DNA of 64,000 bases from Pezicula radicicola (taxonomy: Eukaryota; Ascomycota; Leotiomycetes; Helotiales; Dermateaceae): contig PDUO01000063.1 in the NCBI GenBank assembly GCA_003008705.1, positions 8,548 through 72,547 on the forward strand, read 5' to 3'. Position 1 is the stretch's first letter; every line of letters begins with the position of its first letter. This document shows positions 23,782-35,186 of this stretch, piece by piece. Made by a program: the position numbers and the translations under genes. A model generated the notes under the pieces. The model was given only the letters and a program-made list of their open reading frames with translations, ran no database searches and was not told the DNA's origin.

Positions 23782-24456
23782 TTAGCAATTATGAAGAAAG
23801 GCCATTCCACTAGCAAAACTTACAGCCCATCCCCCTGCTACTGAGGCAACTATCCCACCCGAAATCATCATAGGTCGAACACCCCTTGTGCTCTTGAAGA
23901 TCATTCCACTCAATGCACCAGCCATTATGCTGTTCGCAGAGTCGTGCTTTCCCCGCATGTGCCCGATGAAAGAGTTGAATCCATTGTACACCATCGCAAT
24001 TACGCCCGCCGAATTTCCCAAGAAAGGGCCTCGCCGCGTTACGGCGTTCAATACCGAGTTCAGGCGGAGCTTTGGTGGTTGCGCTGCTGATCTCCTTAAA
24101 CCTTCCTGCAATCCCCAAGCACCCCCAACCGTCAAAGCTGTCAAGTATGTGACTCCTGTGCCATAACATAAATCATCCGACCATCCTCGCGATGGGAGCG
24201 CAGATTGTGAGCCAGGGAGGTCGGACAGAGCCGAGTCCTCCAGAGATAGATAGTCGAGTGTCTGCTGATTCAAGCCGGCGAGAGGATGTAATTGACTTGG
24301 GTCTGCGAATGAGGGCCCCGTAAGAAAGGAGGAGACATCTTGGGCTTCCTGTGGGTCGAAAGGAGTAGGCTGAAAGGTGTCTGTTGGAGTATTCGTGGAT
24401 GACGCGCTGGTAGCTGGCTGGGACTTCTTCCCTGTGAACTTATCCCAGATTGACAT
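23782..24456 (-). CDS. tim23: Mitochondrial import inner membrane translocase subunit Tim23
   Basis: Single exon, 224 residues, within the usual fungal Tim23 range. Tim23 forms the presequence-gated channel of the inner membrane TIM23 complex. The hydrophilic intermembrane-space N-terminus (~1-95, Ser/Thr/Pro-rich) is followed by the Tim17/Tim22/Tim23 fold. That fold shows Gly-rich helices (YLTALTVGGAWGLQEG, near 105), an FLGNSAG motif, YNGFNSFI, a GKHDSANSI loop, AGALSGMIFKSTRGVRP and a last Gly/Ala-rich span. Start placed at MSIWDKFTG; the frame is open 70 codons upstream but that part looks untranslated. It is divergent from the THADA/Trm732 homologue. Confidence 0.93.
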   Translation of the reverse strand: MSIWDKFTGKKSQPATSASSTNTPTDTFQPTPFDPQEAQDVSSFLTGPSFADPSQLHPLAGLNQQTLDYLSLEDSALSDLPGSQSALPSRGWSDDLCYGTGVTYLTALTVGGAWGLQEGLRRSAAQPPKLRLNSVLNAVTRRGPFLGNSAGVIAMVYNGFNSFIGHMRGKHDSANSIMAGALSGMIFKSTRGVRPMMISGGIVASVAGGWAVSFASGMAFLHNC

Positions 24457-24821
24457 GATGCAAGAAATATAACAGAGAGTTGGAAGTAGTAATGGAGGCG
24501 ACGGTGGGCGTGGGTCGGTTTGGTGGTCGTGGAGGGAGGAGTCGCAAGCCCGAATGTGATTGATGATGGCAACACGATCATCGCCGGCCGTCTTCAAAAA
24601 ATTGTTTTCGGAAAAGGCTATTGGTAGCACGGACCCATTTTCAGCGATTCCGCTCTCCCAGGTCACATGAACAAGGATTTGAATTTCTGCAGGGCCTCAA
24701 ATACAAAGTTTGCCATGACACTTCAGACCTCAGCTAAACATCTCTCTTAGAGCTCAATTGTGCTACAATCTATGGCAAAATCGAAAAGTGGCCTTGGAAA
24801 ACAACTTGCGACGCATGGAGA
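24457..24821. promoter_or_regulatory. Divergent promoter between tim23 and the THADA/Trm732 gene
   Basis: About 365 bp lie between two divergent starts. A short open frame beginning ATG at 24772 runs 26 codons into the start region of the plus-strand gene and could be an upstream frame or an alternative first exon. Confidence 0.45.
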
Positions 24822-27800
24822 GTGCCACACGCTTCTCTACTGGGAGATATGACTGACTCCAGCTTGCATGAAGATGTGTCCGGAAGTGAGAACTTGCCTC
24901 AGGATGATAAACTGATTGTGAGATGGATAGAGGAGCAGCCGATAAGTCAAGCTTGGTACGTTGGATTAATTCTTCTTGCAGACGGAGGTGTTGCTCATTT
25001 TCGTTTCTTTAGGCTTGCTCGTACCCACTTCAACAAATTACTTGATCAAGCCGCACAGCCACGGCATGTGTCTGGCAATGCATGTATCAAGTTGTGCTAC
25101 TTCATTGAACAATGCAGAACCTCCAACTCGCCTGCCGTTCGAGAGGTTGCATGTTCCAAGAAAACCTGTCTTGATCTCTTCAATTTTTATGTTGACTGGA
25201 ACGAGAAGAATCAGCATCGATCAATGCGCCAAGTCCTAGAGCTGGTTGCTTCCATCCTTTCCAGCCACCCAGAAGAGCTCATCTGCAATTCCGTAAAGTC
25301 TTCGATTCTTCACCAATCCATCTCGATTATTACCCACCAGGCTTCTCAACCTTTGGTCAAGCCGGCATTCAAGTCTTTGGAATGCTTCTTGAGCAAAGGA
25401 ACAATATCAACTGGCGAGCTTGAGAGTGCTTATAAGCAACTTGGTTCAAGCGAATCAGCAAAGCAAAACTCAGCCGTGCCAGAATCCCTCACTTGTTGGG
25501 ACTCGTTTGTATCAGAGGTCTTTGATTGGATGACTCTTCCGGACATATCACCTGCAGCTGGAAAGTTTCTCGTTACTCTCTTCCGGGAATTAAGTAAATC
25601 CGATACAACAACCGGTCTTGCTGAGCAGACTTATTTGTGGCAACGTTGGATACACAACGGTCTGAGTAAACATCCCGACGCTCTTGAGAATATCAAGTAC
25701 TATCTCTTTCCACCACTCTTCAAGCTGGATCGTACTGGTTCTCTGGTTTTTCTGGAAGACCTAAACACCCAAAAGTCCATATCAGACTTAAAAAGCCAAG
25801 ACTTGAATGCGTATTCATTTCTTCAACTTGCAGCGTTGGAAGCCGGCAAAAAGGCAGGTCTTGTTGAAGAGCCAGGTATGTATGTTATCAAAAGCTGGAG
25901 TGGTGATACTAACGATCTCTGTAGACACAATTCAGTTTCAAAAAGCCAGCAAGAAATCCGGCAAGTACATAACAATTCACGAGGATGTTATAGGTGCTGT
26001 GATGGCTCATAATTCGAGCTCTGTACGGTCACTTGCATTCTCTTTATTAGTTTCCTCGTCATCATCCATCAGACCTTTCAGCACTACTGCCCTCGATATC
26101 CTCCAGGAAAACCTGAGCCAACTTTATGCAGACACTGATGCCAGATTTCGGAATGAGGTTTTGACTAACACGAAAAACATGATTGAACGACTGCGCGGAG
26201 CAACTGCCTCATTAGTTAGAGAAATTGAGAATCTCTCTTTTTTTGCAAATTCAGACCGTAAAGCCCAGGATACAGTAAACTCTTCAGCCATAGAACTACA
26301 AAAAAAAGATATTTCGCCTATTAAGCAGATGAACACGGCGTTTCTTGAACAAGCGAGAAAGGTTTTAGGAAGGCATGAAAGTTTTATTGAGTGGTATATT
26401 GAACTGCTAATGGGCGAGATCATCCCAACATCTTCATATCAACGTCATATCACAGCTCTCAGGGCAATTAGTCTGTTGCTTCGATCTGGAATCCTTGAGA
26501 CAACCTCGGGGTCACTGGCTGCAAAAGTTCCTGATAACTCTACCGTGTGGCCTTACACTATCAAATTCTTCACTTCTCGCGCAATGCGTTTACTTTTGGA
26601 TCTGCTTATGGACCCCTTTGAAGATGTAAGAAGTAGTGCTACAGAAATACTCAAGCTTGCTTCGCCAGATTGTTTTACGCTTACGCCACACTCGCGGAGG
26701 TCAAGCCATCCAGACCCACCAAGACGGCTCTCGTCGTCCAAAGATGTCAGCCCAAAGCAGGTCCGTCGACGACCGAGTCAAGCAGATATTTTGGAAGCAT
26801 TTACTAGAGAAACTACTGAAATGTGGAGTGCAAGACCATTGGGACTCTTGATGGATTTCATTGCCCGTGCAGAAGGAGTCTCAAAACGAACCGGAAGAGC
26901 AGATTACGCAGATGGTGTAGCTCGTGCTTATGAGCTTCTATATGGCTTGTTAGACACAAGCGACGGACGTGTTGGTCTTGTGGAAGATCTTGTCCACCAA
27001 CTGGAAAGAAAGGTTTCCATTGCGGAGAATGACTTGGCTAGAGCTGTTCTAGTCGCCCCTATCCACGGGAACTTTGCAGCACTTTGGTGAGTTGAATGAC
27101 CCTAGAGCTGAAGTATTACTAAAACAAGTTTAATAGTTTCGTATGGGAGGTAATTGATAAATCCAACCATACCCGTCGTTATTCAATGGACTTAACCACG
27201 ATTGAGGAATCTTGCGAAACGTGGGATAATTTGCAATGGAGAATGCTCTCCGCATGCGCTCGTATATGGGAAACAGTTAAAGACGTTCTTTGCAATGACT
27301 CTCCCGAAGGTCATTTGCTTAATGATCTTGACGACACGGATGATATAGATACGAAAGACATATTAAGCTATAGCTTTAGAGCAACGCATGAGTCCAGGTC
27401 AGTAATCTGACATAAATCCAAATGCCTAAGCTAACCATCCTCTAGCAACTTGTTGCGTGCTATGGTTAGCAAAATTAAATCGCAGTGGCAGAACGGAACG
27501 CCAATACTCCCATCAGGACTCTTTGCTGATGTTGGCAACCTTACTTTCAACCAACTTGCGAGTCTGCGGCATCGGGGAGCATTTTCAACCGTCTCCTTGA
27601 CTTTCTCTAAATGCTGTCAGCTAGTCCAGTATCAGTCTCCAGAAGAGAAGCTAACAATCAATCTTCTTGATGAATGGTATCAAGTGAGTTAGGCTGGAAC
27701 TTTTGGATGAGCTTAGAACTAAACATGATAGGGGGCGTTAGGATGCATCTTTGACCAAGCTTCGACAACAAGACGGTCCGCAGGAATTCCAGCTCTCTTG

Positions 27801-30667
27801 ACTGGAATATTATCCGCCAATGCTGAAACACCAGCATTTCAAGACGTGATGGCCGAATTGAAAGCTCTTGCAGGACAGTGTGTTCAGCTGTCGGAAACAG
27901 ACGAGACAAAACTACCTCAAGTTCATGCAACGAATTGCCTGAAGGAGATTTTCAAGAGTTCCAGTCTTGGCAAAAGAGCAGAGGGTCACATAGCCGACTG
28001 TCTGCAGTTAGCAGCAGACAGTCTCAATTCCGAGATGTATTTCATTCAATCCCCAATGTGAGAATGATACTAACTGGCAATATATAGATGGGCCATTCGC
28101 AATTGTGGGCTGATACTTCTGCGGAGCTTAATTGATTGCCTCTTTGGCACTAGCGAGAGTAAATTAGCGACAGAAGCCGGATGGGATGGTCGCTCCATCA
28201 GGATCTCTTACGATAAGTATCCTGCCCTTCCTGAACTTCTTTTAAAACTCCTCGACACGGAGACGGGTGGTGGAGATTCGCTCGGCAAGCCTAATCTTGG
28301 TGCTGTGGAATCTGTTTTCCCAGCTCTTGATATTATTCGGCGTGCAGGGCCACCTGATGGACGAAGAGAACAAATCCGCAAGTCTGTGTCAGTTCATCTT
28401 GGAAGTAGAGTCTGGCATGTTAGGGAAATTGCAGCACGTACTATGTGCACACTGTTACTACACGATAGCTGGTTGTCAGACATGGAAGTGCTCTTTGATA
28501 CCTGCGATTCATCCACAAATCGCCTTCATGGTGTTTTGCTGACAGCCAAGTTTGTTCTGAAACGTAGGCAAGTTCTAGACTTAGAGCTGACTACTGGTGA
28601 GAATGCTTGCCACCACGCCTGGAGACAAGCTAACCACAGCGTAGAAAATTTCAAAGATCTCAGGGTTCTTTTCAGCCGTATCAGGGACGAGTTTCCAAGT
28701 TTCCGTCAATGTCCAGATGTGCTCTCTACATTATTCGAAGTCGACATAGAAGTCCTTAAAAGCGCTTTACTTATGCGCGACAGGGGTGCCTATGCCGTTA
28801 CCCAGGAGATCATAGATGATCTTGTACCTTCGGAATCACACGTGTTCTATGAGAACCTCATAATTGAATACTCAAGATCTTCACCAAATCTTGGTCCGCA
28901 TGGAACATCTGTATCCTCGGCATTACTTCGTAACACAATCGCTCGCAAGGCAATATTCGCTGCTGCATTGACGAGCCAGAGTCACATACTCCAAATCGTC
29001 ATCGAAAATGGGAAGGAAGATACAGATTTCCTCCTAGCTGCTCTAGAATGTATACCTTATGCCTGGAAATCAGCCACCAGTCCACAAGCACTGAAGGTGC
29101 TTTGCGATGTATACATTGAAACAATAAAAGTGTGTGTAACCTCCGAGGTTTGTTCTGTAGCTATAATGAATCTTGCCGAGGTTTTCGACAAACTATTTGC
29201 TTTTGGCGAGTCCCATCAGCTATTGGCAGGTGAACTTGCGAGTCTTGGAAAGATTCTGGAGTCTCACACTGGAAGTCCTCAGCTCTCAAATGCAGAAATA
29301 AGGATCAGCGGCTCGATTTTACTTGATGAGTATTTGCAACAGGGCCAAGATGCATCTGAAACGTTACAGAGGCGTCTAGAAGCATGGGGCGAGATGATCA
29401 GTACAGCTGGCGATTCCCGTAATGTGAGTTTCTTCAAAGCTGTTCAATTTTAACATATGCTGACTAGAATAGGATTTCGATACTCGCTCCGCAGCCTCTG
29501 CTGCTCTAAATTCTTTCTACATCAATCGTCGCGGCCTAAACTTTTCTCCATATTTTCTTGCATCCATTCTTGCTTTGTACGACACGCTGAATGATGATGA
29601 CGATGAGATCCGTGAGGACGCTGCTTCCACAGTCTCATCACTTATTGGAAAGTCTTTGGTGCCTTTGACAGCAGCGAAGGAGTTGTTGAAGTACTTGTGG
29701 CAAAAATTTGGGTCGTCGAAATCTTTTGCCCGAAGTGTCGTATGTCGCATCACGGGGAATCAAGACCAATCGCTTGGATATCAAAATTCACAGTTACGGA
29801 CAGCCGAGGTTCAGTTTGCGCATGCCATGGCAGACGATGACTCACTGTTTATAATAGAAGAGCAGAATCTCTTTATTGATGAAGTCAGAGATACGAAGCT
29901 CTGGGCTGGACTGTTCGAGAAAACTTTAGACTCGAGCTGGAACGATAGCGCCACTATGTTGGCAGCGTGGGTACTTGATGGCCTTTACACAATGAAGACT
30001 CTTGTCTCAAAGAGTGATGCGCCTCTCGGTTGGGCCTCGAAGCCAAGTGTCTTCGCACAGTGTATGAGGGTCATCATTTGTGCAAATTCACTTCTTGCGT
30101 AAGTAACATTCCCACTGAGGCGCCGTTGCAAGTGATTCTTTGAATTCAATGGATATTCCTTGAAGTCAGTAACTAGGAGCGGGCCGCTGGAGAGGTATCC
30201 TTATTCCGAGGTCATCCTTTACAAGCCAAAGTTGCCTGTGTATTAAATCATTATAGCCATTGGAGAGCTAGCTAACAAAGAATTGATTCAGATCTTCCCA
30301 AGTAAATAGTTCTGCCCCGAATCAGGATCAGGAGCCCGGAGCAACCTACTACATCCAGCCTCCAATCATCGACAAAATTGCCAGTGACCTAGAATCTCTC
30401 ATCTTGCTCAGCGCAGACAAACACCTACATGAGAGCTTCATCAGCGAAATCCTAGGTCCACAGCCCTTGGTGTTAACTCGAAAGGACGCCTTTCGCTTAG
30501 CCAAAGTCACGTCGAGGAAGAAAACAGCGCTAGTAAAACATCGTGAGCATCAACAAAGTCAACAATACCATGAACGTCCTCAGCCTTCTTTCAGACCCAC
30601 TTCCTACGATCGCCGATTAAGCAACCACTCTTCGAGAAGTTTGGACCAACGCAATCAAAGTCCATAG
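24822..30667 (+). CDS. THADA/Trm732-family protein (DUF2428), tRNA 2'-O-methyltransferase partner
   Basis: Eight exons (24822-25875, 25925-27086, 27137-27397, 27446-27683, 27732-28036, 28088-29423, 29473-30098, 30292-30667) total 5358 nt, 1785 residues, a typical size for the family. In yeast Trm732 binds the methyltransferase Trm7 for ribose methylation of position 32 in the tRNA anticodon loop; human THADA is the homologue. The protein is an all-helical HEAT/ARM-like repeat solenoid. The DUF2428 core is visible around residues 915-1030: TTRRSAGIPALL, then W-AIRNCGL-LLRSL, formed across an intron. Further on are VWHVREIAARTMC and an acidic NDDDDEIREDAAS repeat. The C-terminus is a His/Gln/Arg-rich tail. 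The last intron (193 nt) is the least certain. Start could instead be ATG 24849. Confidence 0.88.
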
Positions 30668-30901
30668 AACTTGAAGTCGCCATAGCATACCCTTTGCTAG
30701 AGAACCAAGCAGACCGCTTTGCATGATCTCCTTTTCTGATCAGAAGTAAAGGCGTTTGCACGTTAGTTCAAAGTCCTTCTCTCCATGCTTATTAGAGCTA
30801 ACAAAGTCAGTCGCAGCTTTCGGCACACAACTCAAAGCTACCAATCACACCCACTCCCTCTTCCAAACAAGCTTTTTCAACACCTAACACGACAAAACAA
30901 A

Positions 30902-31164
30902 ATGGCCAACGAAGCAACAGTAATCGCCCTAATTGTCCTCTTTGTGCTCATCTTCTTTGGCGCACTGCTATACTTCGGTCTCAAGCTCGTCCACAACTGG
31001 GTACGCATTCACTCTCTAATCTATATAACCACGGCTCGCCTTGCCTCGGCTTTTGCTATGCAGACTCATACTGATGGTCGCTCTTTGGATAGGCTGAGAG
31101 AATGGCGGAAGCTAGGGCGGCTTATGATGCAGAGGCTGCTTCGACAGCTGCTACTGGTGCTTGA
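30902..31164 (+). CDS. 56-residue single-span membrane microprotein
   Basis: Exons 30902-31000 and 31093-31164 (intron 92 nt) give 56 residues. Residues ~7-29 form a strong hydrophobic helix (VIALIVLFVLIFFGALLYFG). After the splice, an Ala/Glu-rich amphipathic tail follows (AERMAEARAAYDAEAAS). No cleavable signal is evident, so it is probably membrane anchored. The join is supported because GT...AG removal leaves a frame of marked Ala/Glu bias ending in TGA, whereas read-through gives unrelated sequence. Family not recognised; small single-span proteins of this form occur in respiratory and ER complexes, but no assignment is made. Confidence 0.6.
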
Positions 31165-33435
31165 TTCTTAGAGGAACTCTGGGCTGGATTTGGGTTTGGT
31201 TTTACGCGTTTTTGTTTGAGTTGGACCTGGTGTTTATGAATCGGTGAATGGGCCGTAGCGCATATTCGTGTCGTAGCATCCTTGCAAGCTACTTGACTAC
31301 CGTGCTCTGAACTCACGCTCGTTCACGCCGACTGTAAAATCGGACTCCAGTCTTTATCACATCTAAACAAGGGAGCCGTGACAAAGGTATAAAGATGCTA
31401 TCGAATGATTACTTTCCAAATAGGAACAAACAAAGTGTTATAGTAGGTTCTCACTCCCGCCAAAGTACATTTCATAATACTACAGATTCTTTGATATCAC
31501 CTGTACCAAAACAATCCCCGTTAAAGAACTAGCGCAGAAAGGTTTGAATCGCCCAAACTGATGAAACTCTAAACCGCCTTATGTATACATCCATACTTAG
31601 ACTAGATAAATATTCACATCTTACCCTAAATCCAAAAAAATATAACAGTAAGTACTTTTGCAACACAAAACTTCCTATTTGTCTCTAATTATCAAATCGA
31701 AACTGTACCTTCTATTCTAATCGATAAAAAGCCTTATCTGGTGTATACTTGTTCGAGGCAAAAAAAAAAAAAAAAAACAAAGAGCTGAGAAGATCTCTAC
31801 ATACAAACCAATTGGTATAATACAAGGCATGTTACCTTAAATAGATACGAAGGAACTCAGCGAGATCATCAGAAACGATAAATTAAAGTACGCCTAAGGA
31901 CTGCGCTCGAGAGAGCTAAAGTTCCACCGCATACGAGTATTGGATAGAGCGGATACTCTCAGTAAAAATCTCAATTTAGAGAGAGAATGTTATGAGCTCC
32001 AAGTGAGAACGCAACAGGAATTAGAAAAAGCAGGCAGTAGCAATAAACCTTCTTTGCTTTGGTTGAGGACTAATATGGAGATGTTTTCTAAGGTAGAGTG
32101 TGTAAATAATTGGGGATGCTTGTTGTCAGATAAATTTAATGGGTTTAAAGGGCTCAAAGGGTTATAATGTATTGGATAAAGTTGGTTGCTTGTTCTTTTA
32201 GAATTAAGGAGATGGAAAAGAGAAGCGAAATAAGTTGTATTCTTGGAAATGTTTTTTATTGATATGTATTAATAAGATGTTCTAGATAATCAAGCGTGAG
32301 AGGCTTTAAGGATGATAAAGAACTGGTGTAGGTTAGTTTACATATGATTTTACCACCAAAGAAATAGGTTTACTAGCAAATCCCTTACCTTCTCTCCCCA
32401 TTTCCTATCATTAACAACTCTTTACTTCCTCATTACCTAAACTACCTAAGGCTCTTGATATGGCTGTTAACTTAGAGACCTTGAGATGGCTGCCTGAGAT
32501 GAATATGTATGAAAAGGAAGAAGTTGAGGAATAACATCAGAGGTAGAATAAGGAAGGCAATGTGACGATGTTAAGATGAGTGTGAAATGAGAAAGAAGAT
32601 TAAAGACCTCTCAGCCATACTCGAAGGCCAAGAGTAGATCTACGCAATGCCTGAAGAAGATATTGATAACGAAGAACTATTTAAGGGATTTTTTAAGGAT
32701 AAGACGACCTTAGCTGAGCAAAACGCTAAGATTCAGCGCATTCTAATGCACGCATAAAGGATTTAAGGATAATATTAGAAGTCTTTGTCATTCTGGATAC
32801 CCGTGTTATGTGGAATCTCGTTGCCACGTAGATTTTGTGAACGCTTAAGATGGAAGTGACATATTAGATATAGTCTCTCCCTCGCTTAATTGAGAGTAGA
32901 AAAGATAACAGGTGCATCCTTTAGACAGCCAAAGCATTTTATAGTCACCGAGCTTGTTGGTGTACAGTAGACTCTGTTGCGGTTTGAAACGGTAAGTTGG
33001 GTTATGGCACTGTTTAGAGGGGTTTCTTTAGGATATAAAAGCTATAGAATAAGGTATCGAAGCCTTTTATTCTGCTTTGGGGTTGGGGAGGATGTGAGCT
33101 GTCCGGATAGCAAACTAACTATCTTAGTCCTATATAGAGAATAGAAAACTGTTTGTTGCACAGAAACTGCAAGTAGTAGTTTGACTGAAAACAACGCATA
33201 AACGATAACTCGCAGCGCTGTTTGTAGAGCTTGCGTCCGTTAAGTGGCTGCGGAAGGAAAGTGCAGATCCCCGGCGTCGACAGCTCCTTCCTCGCCTTCC
33301 AGAACCACTGACCTCTCCGGTCATTTCATGCTACAAGCCTCTTGACATTGCAACTCGACACTGTCAAGCAAACCGGATATCCTCACCTCTCATCCAATCC
33401 TTGCACAGAATAAGACAAGTGTAACAAGCAACACC
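31165..33435. other. Intergenic region with one orphan coding fragment
   Basis: At about 31905-32167 (+) a frame encodes a charged, probably coiled-coil segment (LDRADTLSKNLNLERECYEL) preceded by a stop; it may be the last exon of a decayed or unrecognised gene. An 18-A run is at 31760-31777. The remainder is moderately AT-rich with nothing recognisable. Confidence 0.4.
31760..31777. repeat. Poly-A tract
   Basis: Uninterrupted run of 18 A on the plus strand. Confidence 0.95.
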
Positions 33436-35186
33436 ATGCCACCACTCCTCTACTTCAAGGAAAGGGAGAATGACCCCAATTCCCTGACTTGTTCTTCCTG
33501 GGACTGTTGGTCCTACTCTCAGAAAGCGGGGACAATCGCTGGATGTGTACTCTTTGTACTTGGACTTCTTTTCCTGCTCCGATGGCATTTCAGTACTCGA
33601 CCTATGAATCAGAGAGTTGATCGTCAGGCGCCAATTCCTCAACCTCCCATTTCCAATCACAGAAATCGATCTCGATCTGAAAATAAGGACAAGATGGAAA
33701 CTGCAAGAGATCAAAAGAAAGGTAGTAATTGGTTGTGGGGCTTACTGGCTGGATGGGTGGTAGGCAGAGCTAGGAAGGACTGCAAGAAGAAACAAGAGAA
33801 GCCTAAGCAACGGAGGCGACATTCAAAACGCGAGAACGAAAGAGGAAGGACAAGGGCTATTTCGAGGTCCCGAACAGCTGCCTCTTCATCGTTGCAAAGT
33901 TTGAGTGTCATGTCTCGGTCTCGATCTCGCTCTCACTCTCACTCTCGAAGAAGGAAAGAGCCACCCATGCTACTTACACCTTCAATATCCCCTGGTCCTT
34001 CGCAGCCGCGACAGCAACGAAGACGGGCAAGCGCACCAGTTTCTCAGTCACCTCTGCTGCCTTTTGGCGAAAAGGCATTTGAGCGCGAGCCGCAACAGAA
34101 ACTTCCTCAGATCAACATCATTCCACCGACTGTTGTGCCATCGTTTACTCCAGCATCTACCAAAATTAGAACTTCCTATGTTAAGCCGAGAAAACGTACG
34201 GACACTAGTCCAGCTTCTTTTCTTCCTGCAGGTGCTGGAGTTACAGCTGCGAAGATGACAGATGATAGATATTATGGGAGGGGCCGCAGAAACGGGCGTA
34301 CGGAGAGTGAGGATGCTTGGAGACGGGGAAGGCTGGCCCGATATGAGCCATATGAGCCAGCAGAGCAAGGCCGAGGTGTGCGAATGAGAAGGTGAGTTGC
34401 AACATTTCAGTCTCCTGCCTCAGCCATTCAACTCAAGTCAGTGCTTGAGATTGTAGCGATGGGGACACGAGATGAATCAAGCTCGACTCCACCCTGTTAG
34501 CTTATTGCAGCCTATTTAGGTCCGAAGGTCGCGAGGAGCTTTTGCAAGTGACCGACTTCAGAATCCATGATCAATCCATAGTTGGCACTACTGACATTCA
34601 GCAGTCCAACTCCACCACGACGTCGAAGAACCCGCTCTGCTACACCATCACCATCACCAGCACGACACCGCCGACCAAAGAGCAAAAAGGCCGACAAGAA
34701 GAAGCGCAATACATCTCCGGGGGTGTGGCGCGACCCTAAATGGTGGGCTGTCCTGCACTGGTCGCTCAAATTTGTTGATTGGCTTGTCGAACCTAAAGGT
34801 GGATGGTCAAAATTCCACAAGAAAGAGAAAAAGAGCGAAGAGCACGAAAGAAGGTACCGTATCCTTGTATCTCTGAGCGCCAGTGACTCAACTGACCGAC
34901 GTTCCATGGAAGTAGGCCATCACCAGAATCCTTGAGAAGAGTCAGATATAATGAACGACGCAGACCTAAGGATAGTTTAGATATGGAGGAGCGAGATATT
35001 AGTTTGAGACGAGTGAGACGGGACCGCTATTCCTCAGACCCCAGAGATGGAGATGGTTCTACATTGACTTCATGTTCCTCTTCAAATGATGATCCCAGTG
35101 GAATGAGTCGTCAGGCTACTGTTGGCCGCAATAGACGTCAAAGACATCCCCGAGGACGATCTGCCTCTCGTCCGGAAAGGAGATAG
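33436..35186 (+). CDS. Arg/Ser-rich single-pass membrane protein, unknown function
   Basis: Exons 33436-34391, 34605-34853 and 34916-35186 total 1476 nt (491 residues). One hydrophobic span at about residues 31-48 (AGTIAGCVLFVLGLLFLL) follows a short Cys/Trp-containing N-terminus; a second weak Trp/Gly segment (NWLWGLLAGWVVG) is near residue 100. The rest is very basic and Ser/Arg-rich (runs of SRSRS and HSHSRRR near residue 165), resembling SR-type disordered regions. The second exon has a WRDPKWWAVLHWSLKF segment and the third has many RR and RD steps. Both introns restore frame. I do not recognise the family; a membrane-anchored, intrinsically disordered protein is the most that can be said. 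Confidence 0.68.

Noticed and set aside
24270..24581. 103-codon minus frame overlapping the tim23 start
   Set aside because: Out of frame with the Tim23 reading and without domain support.
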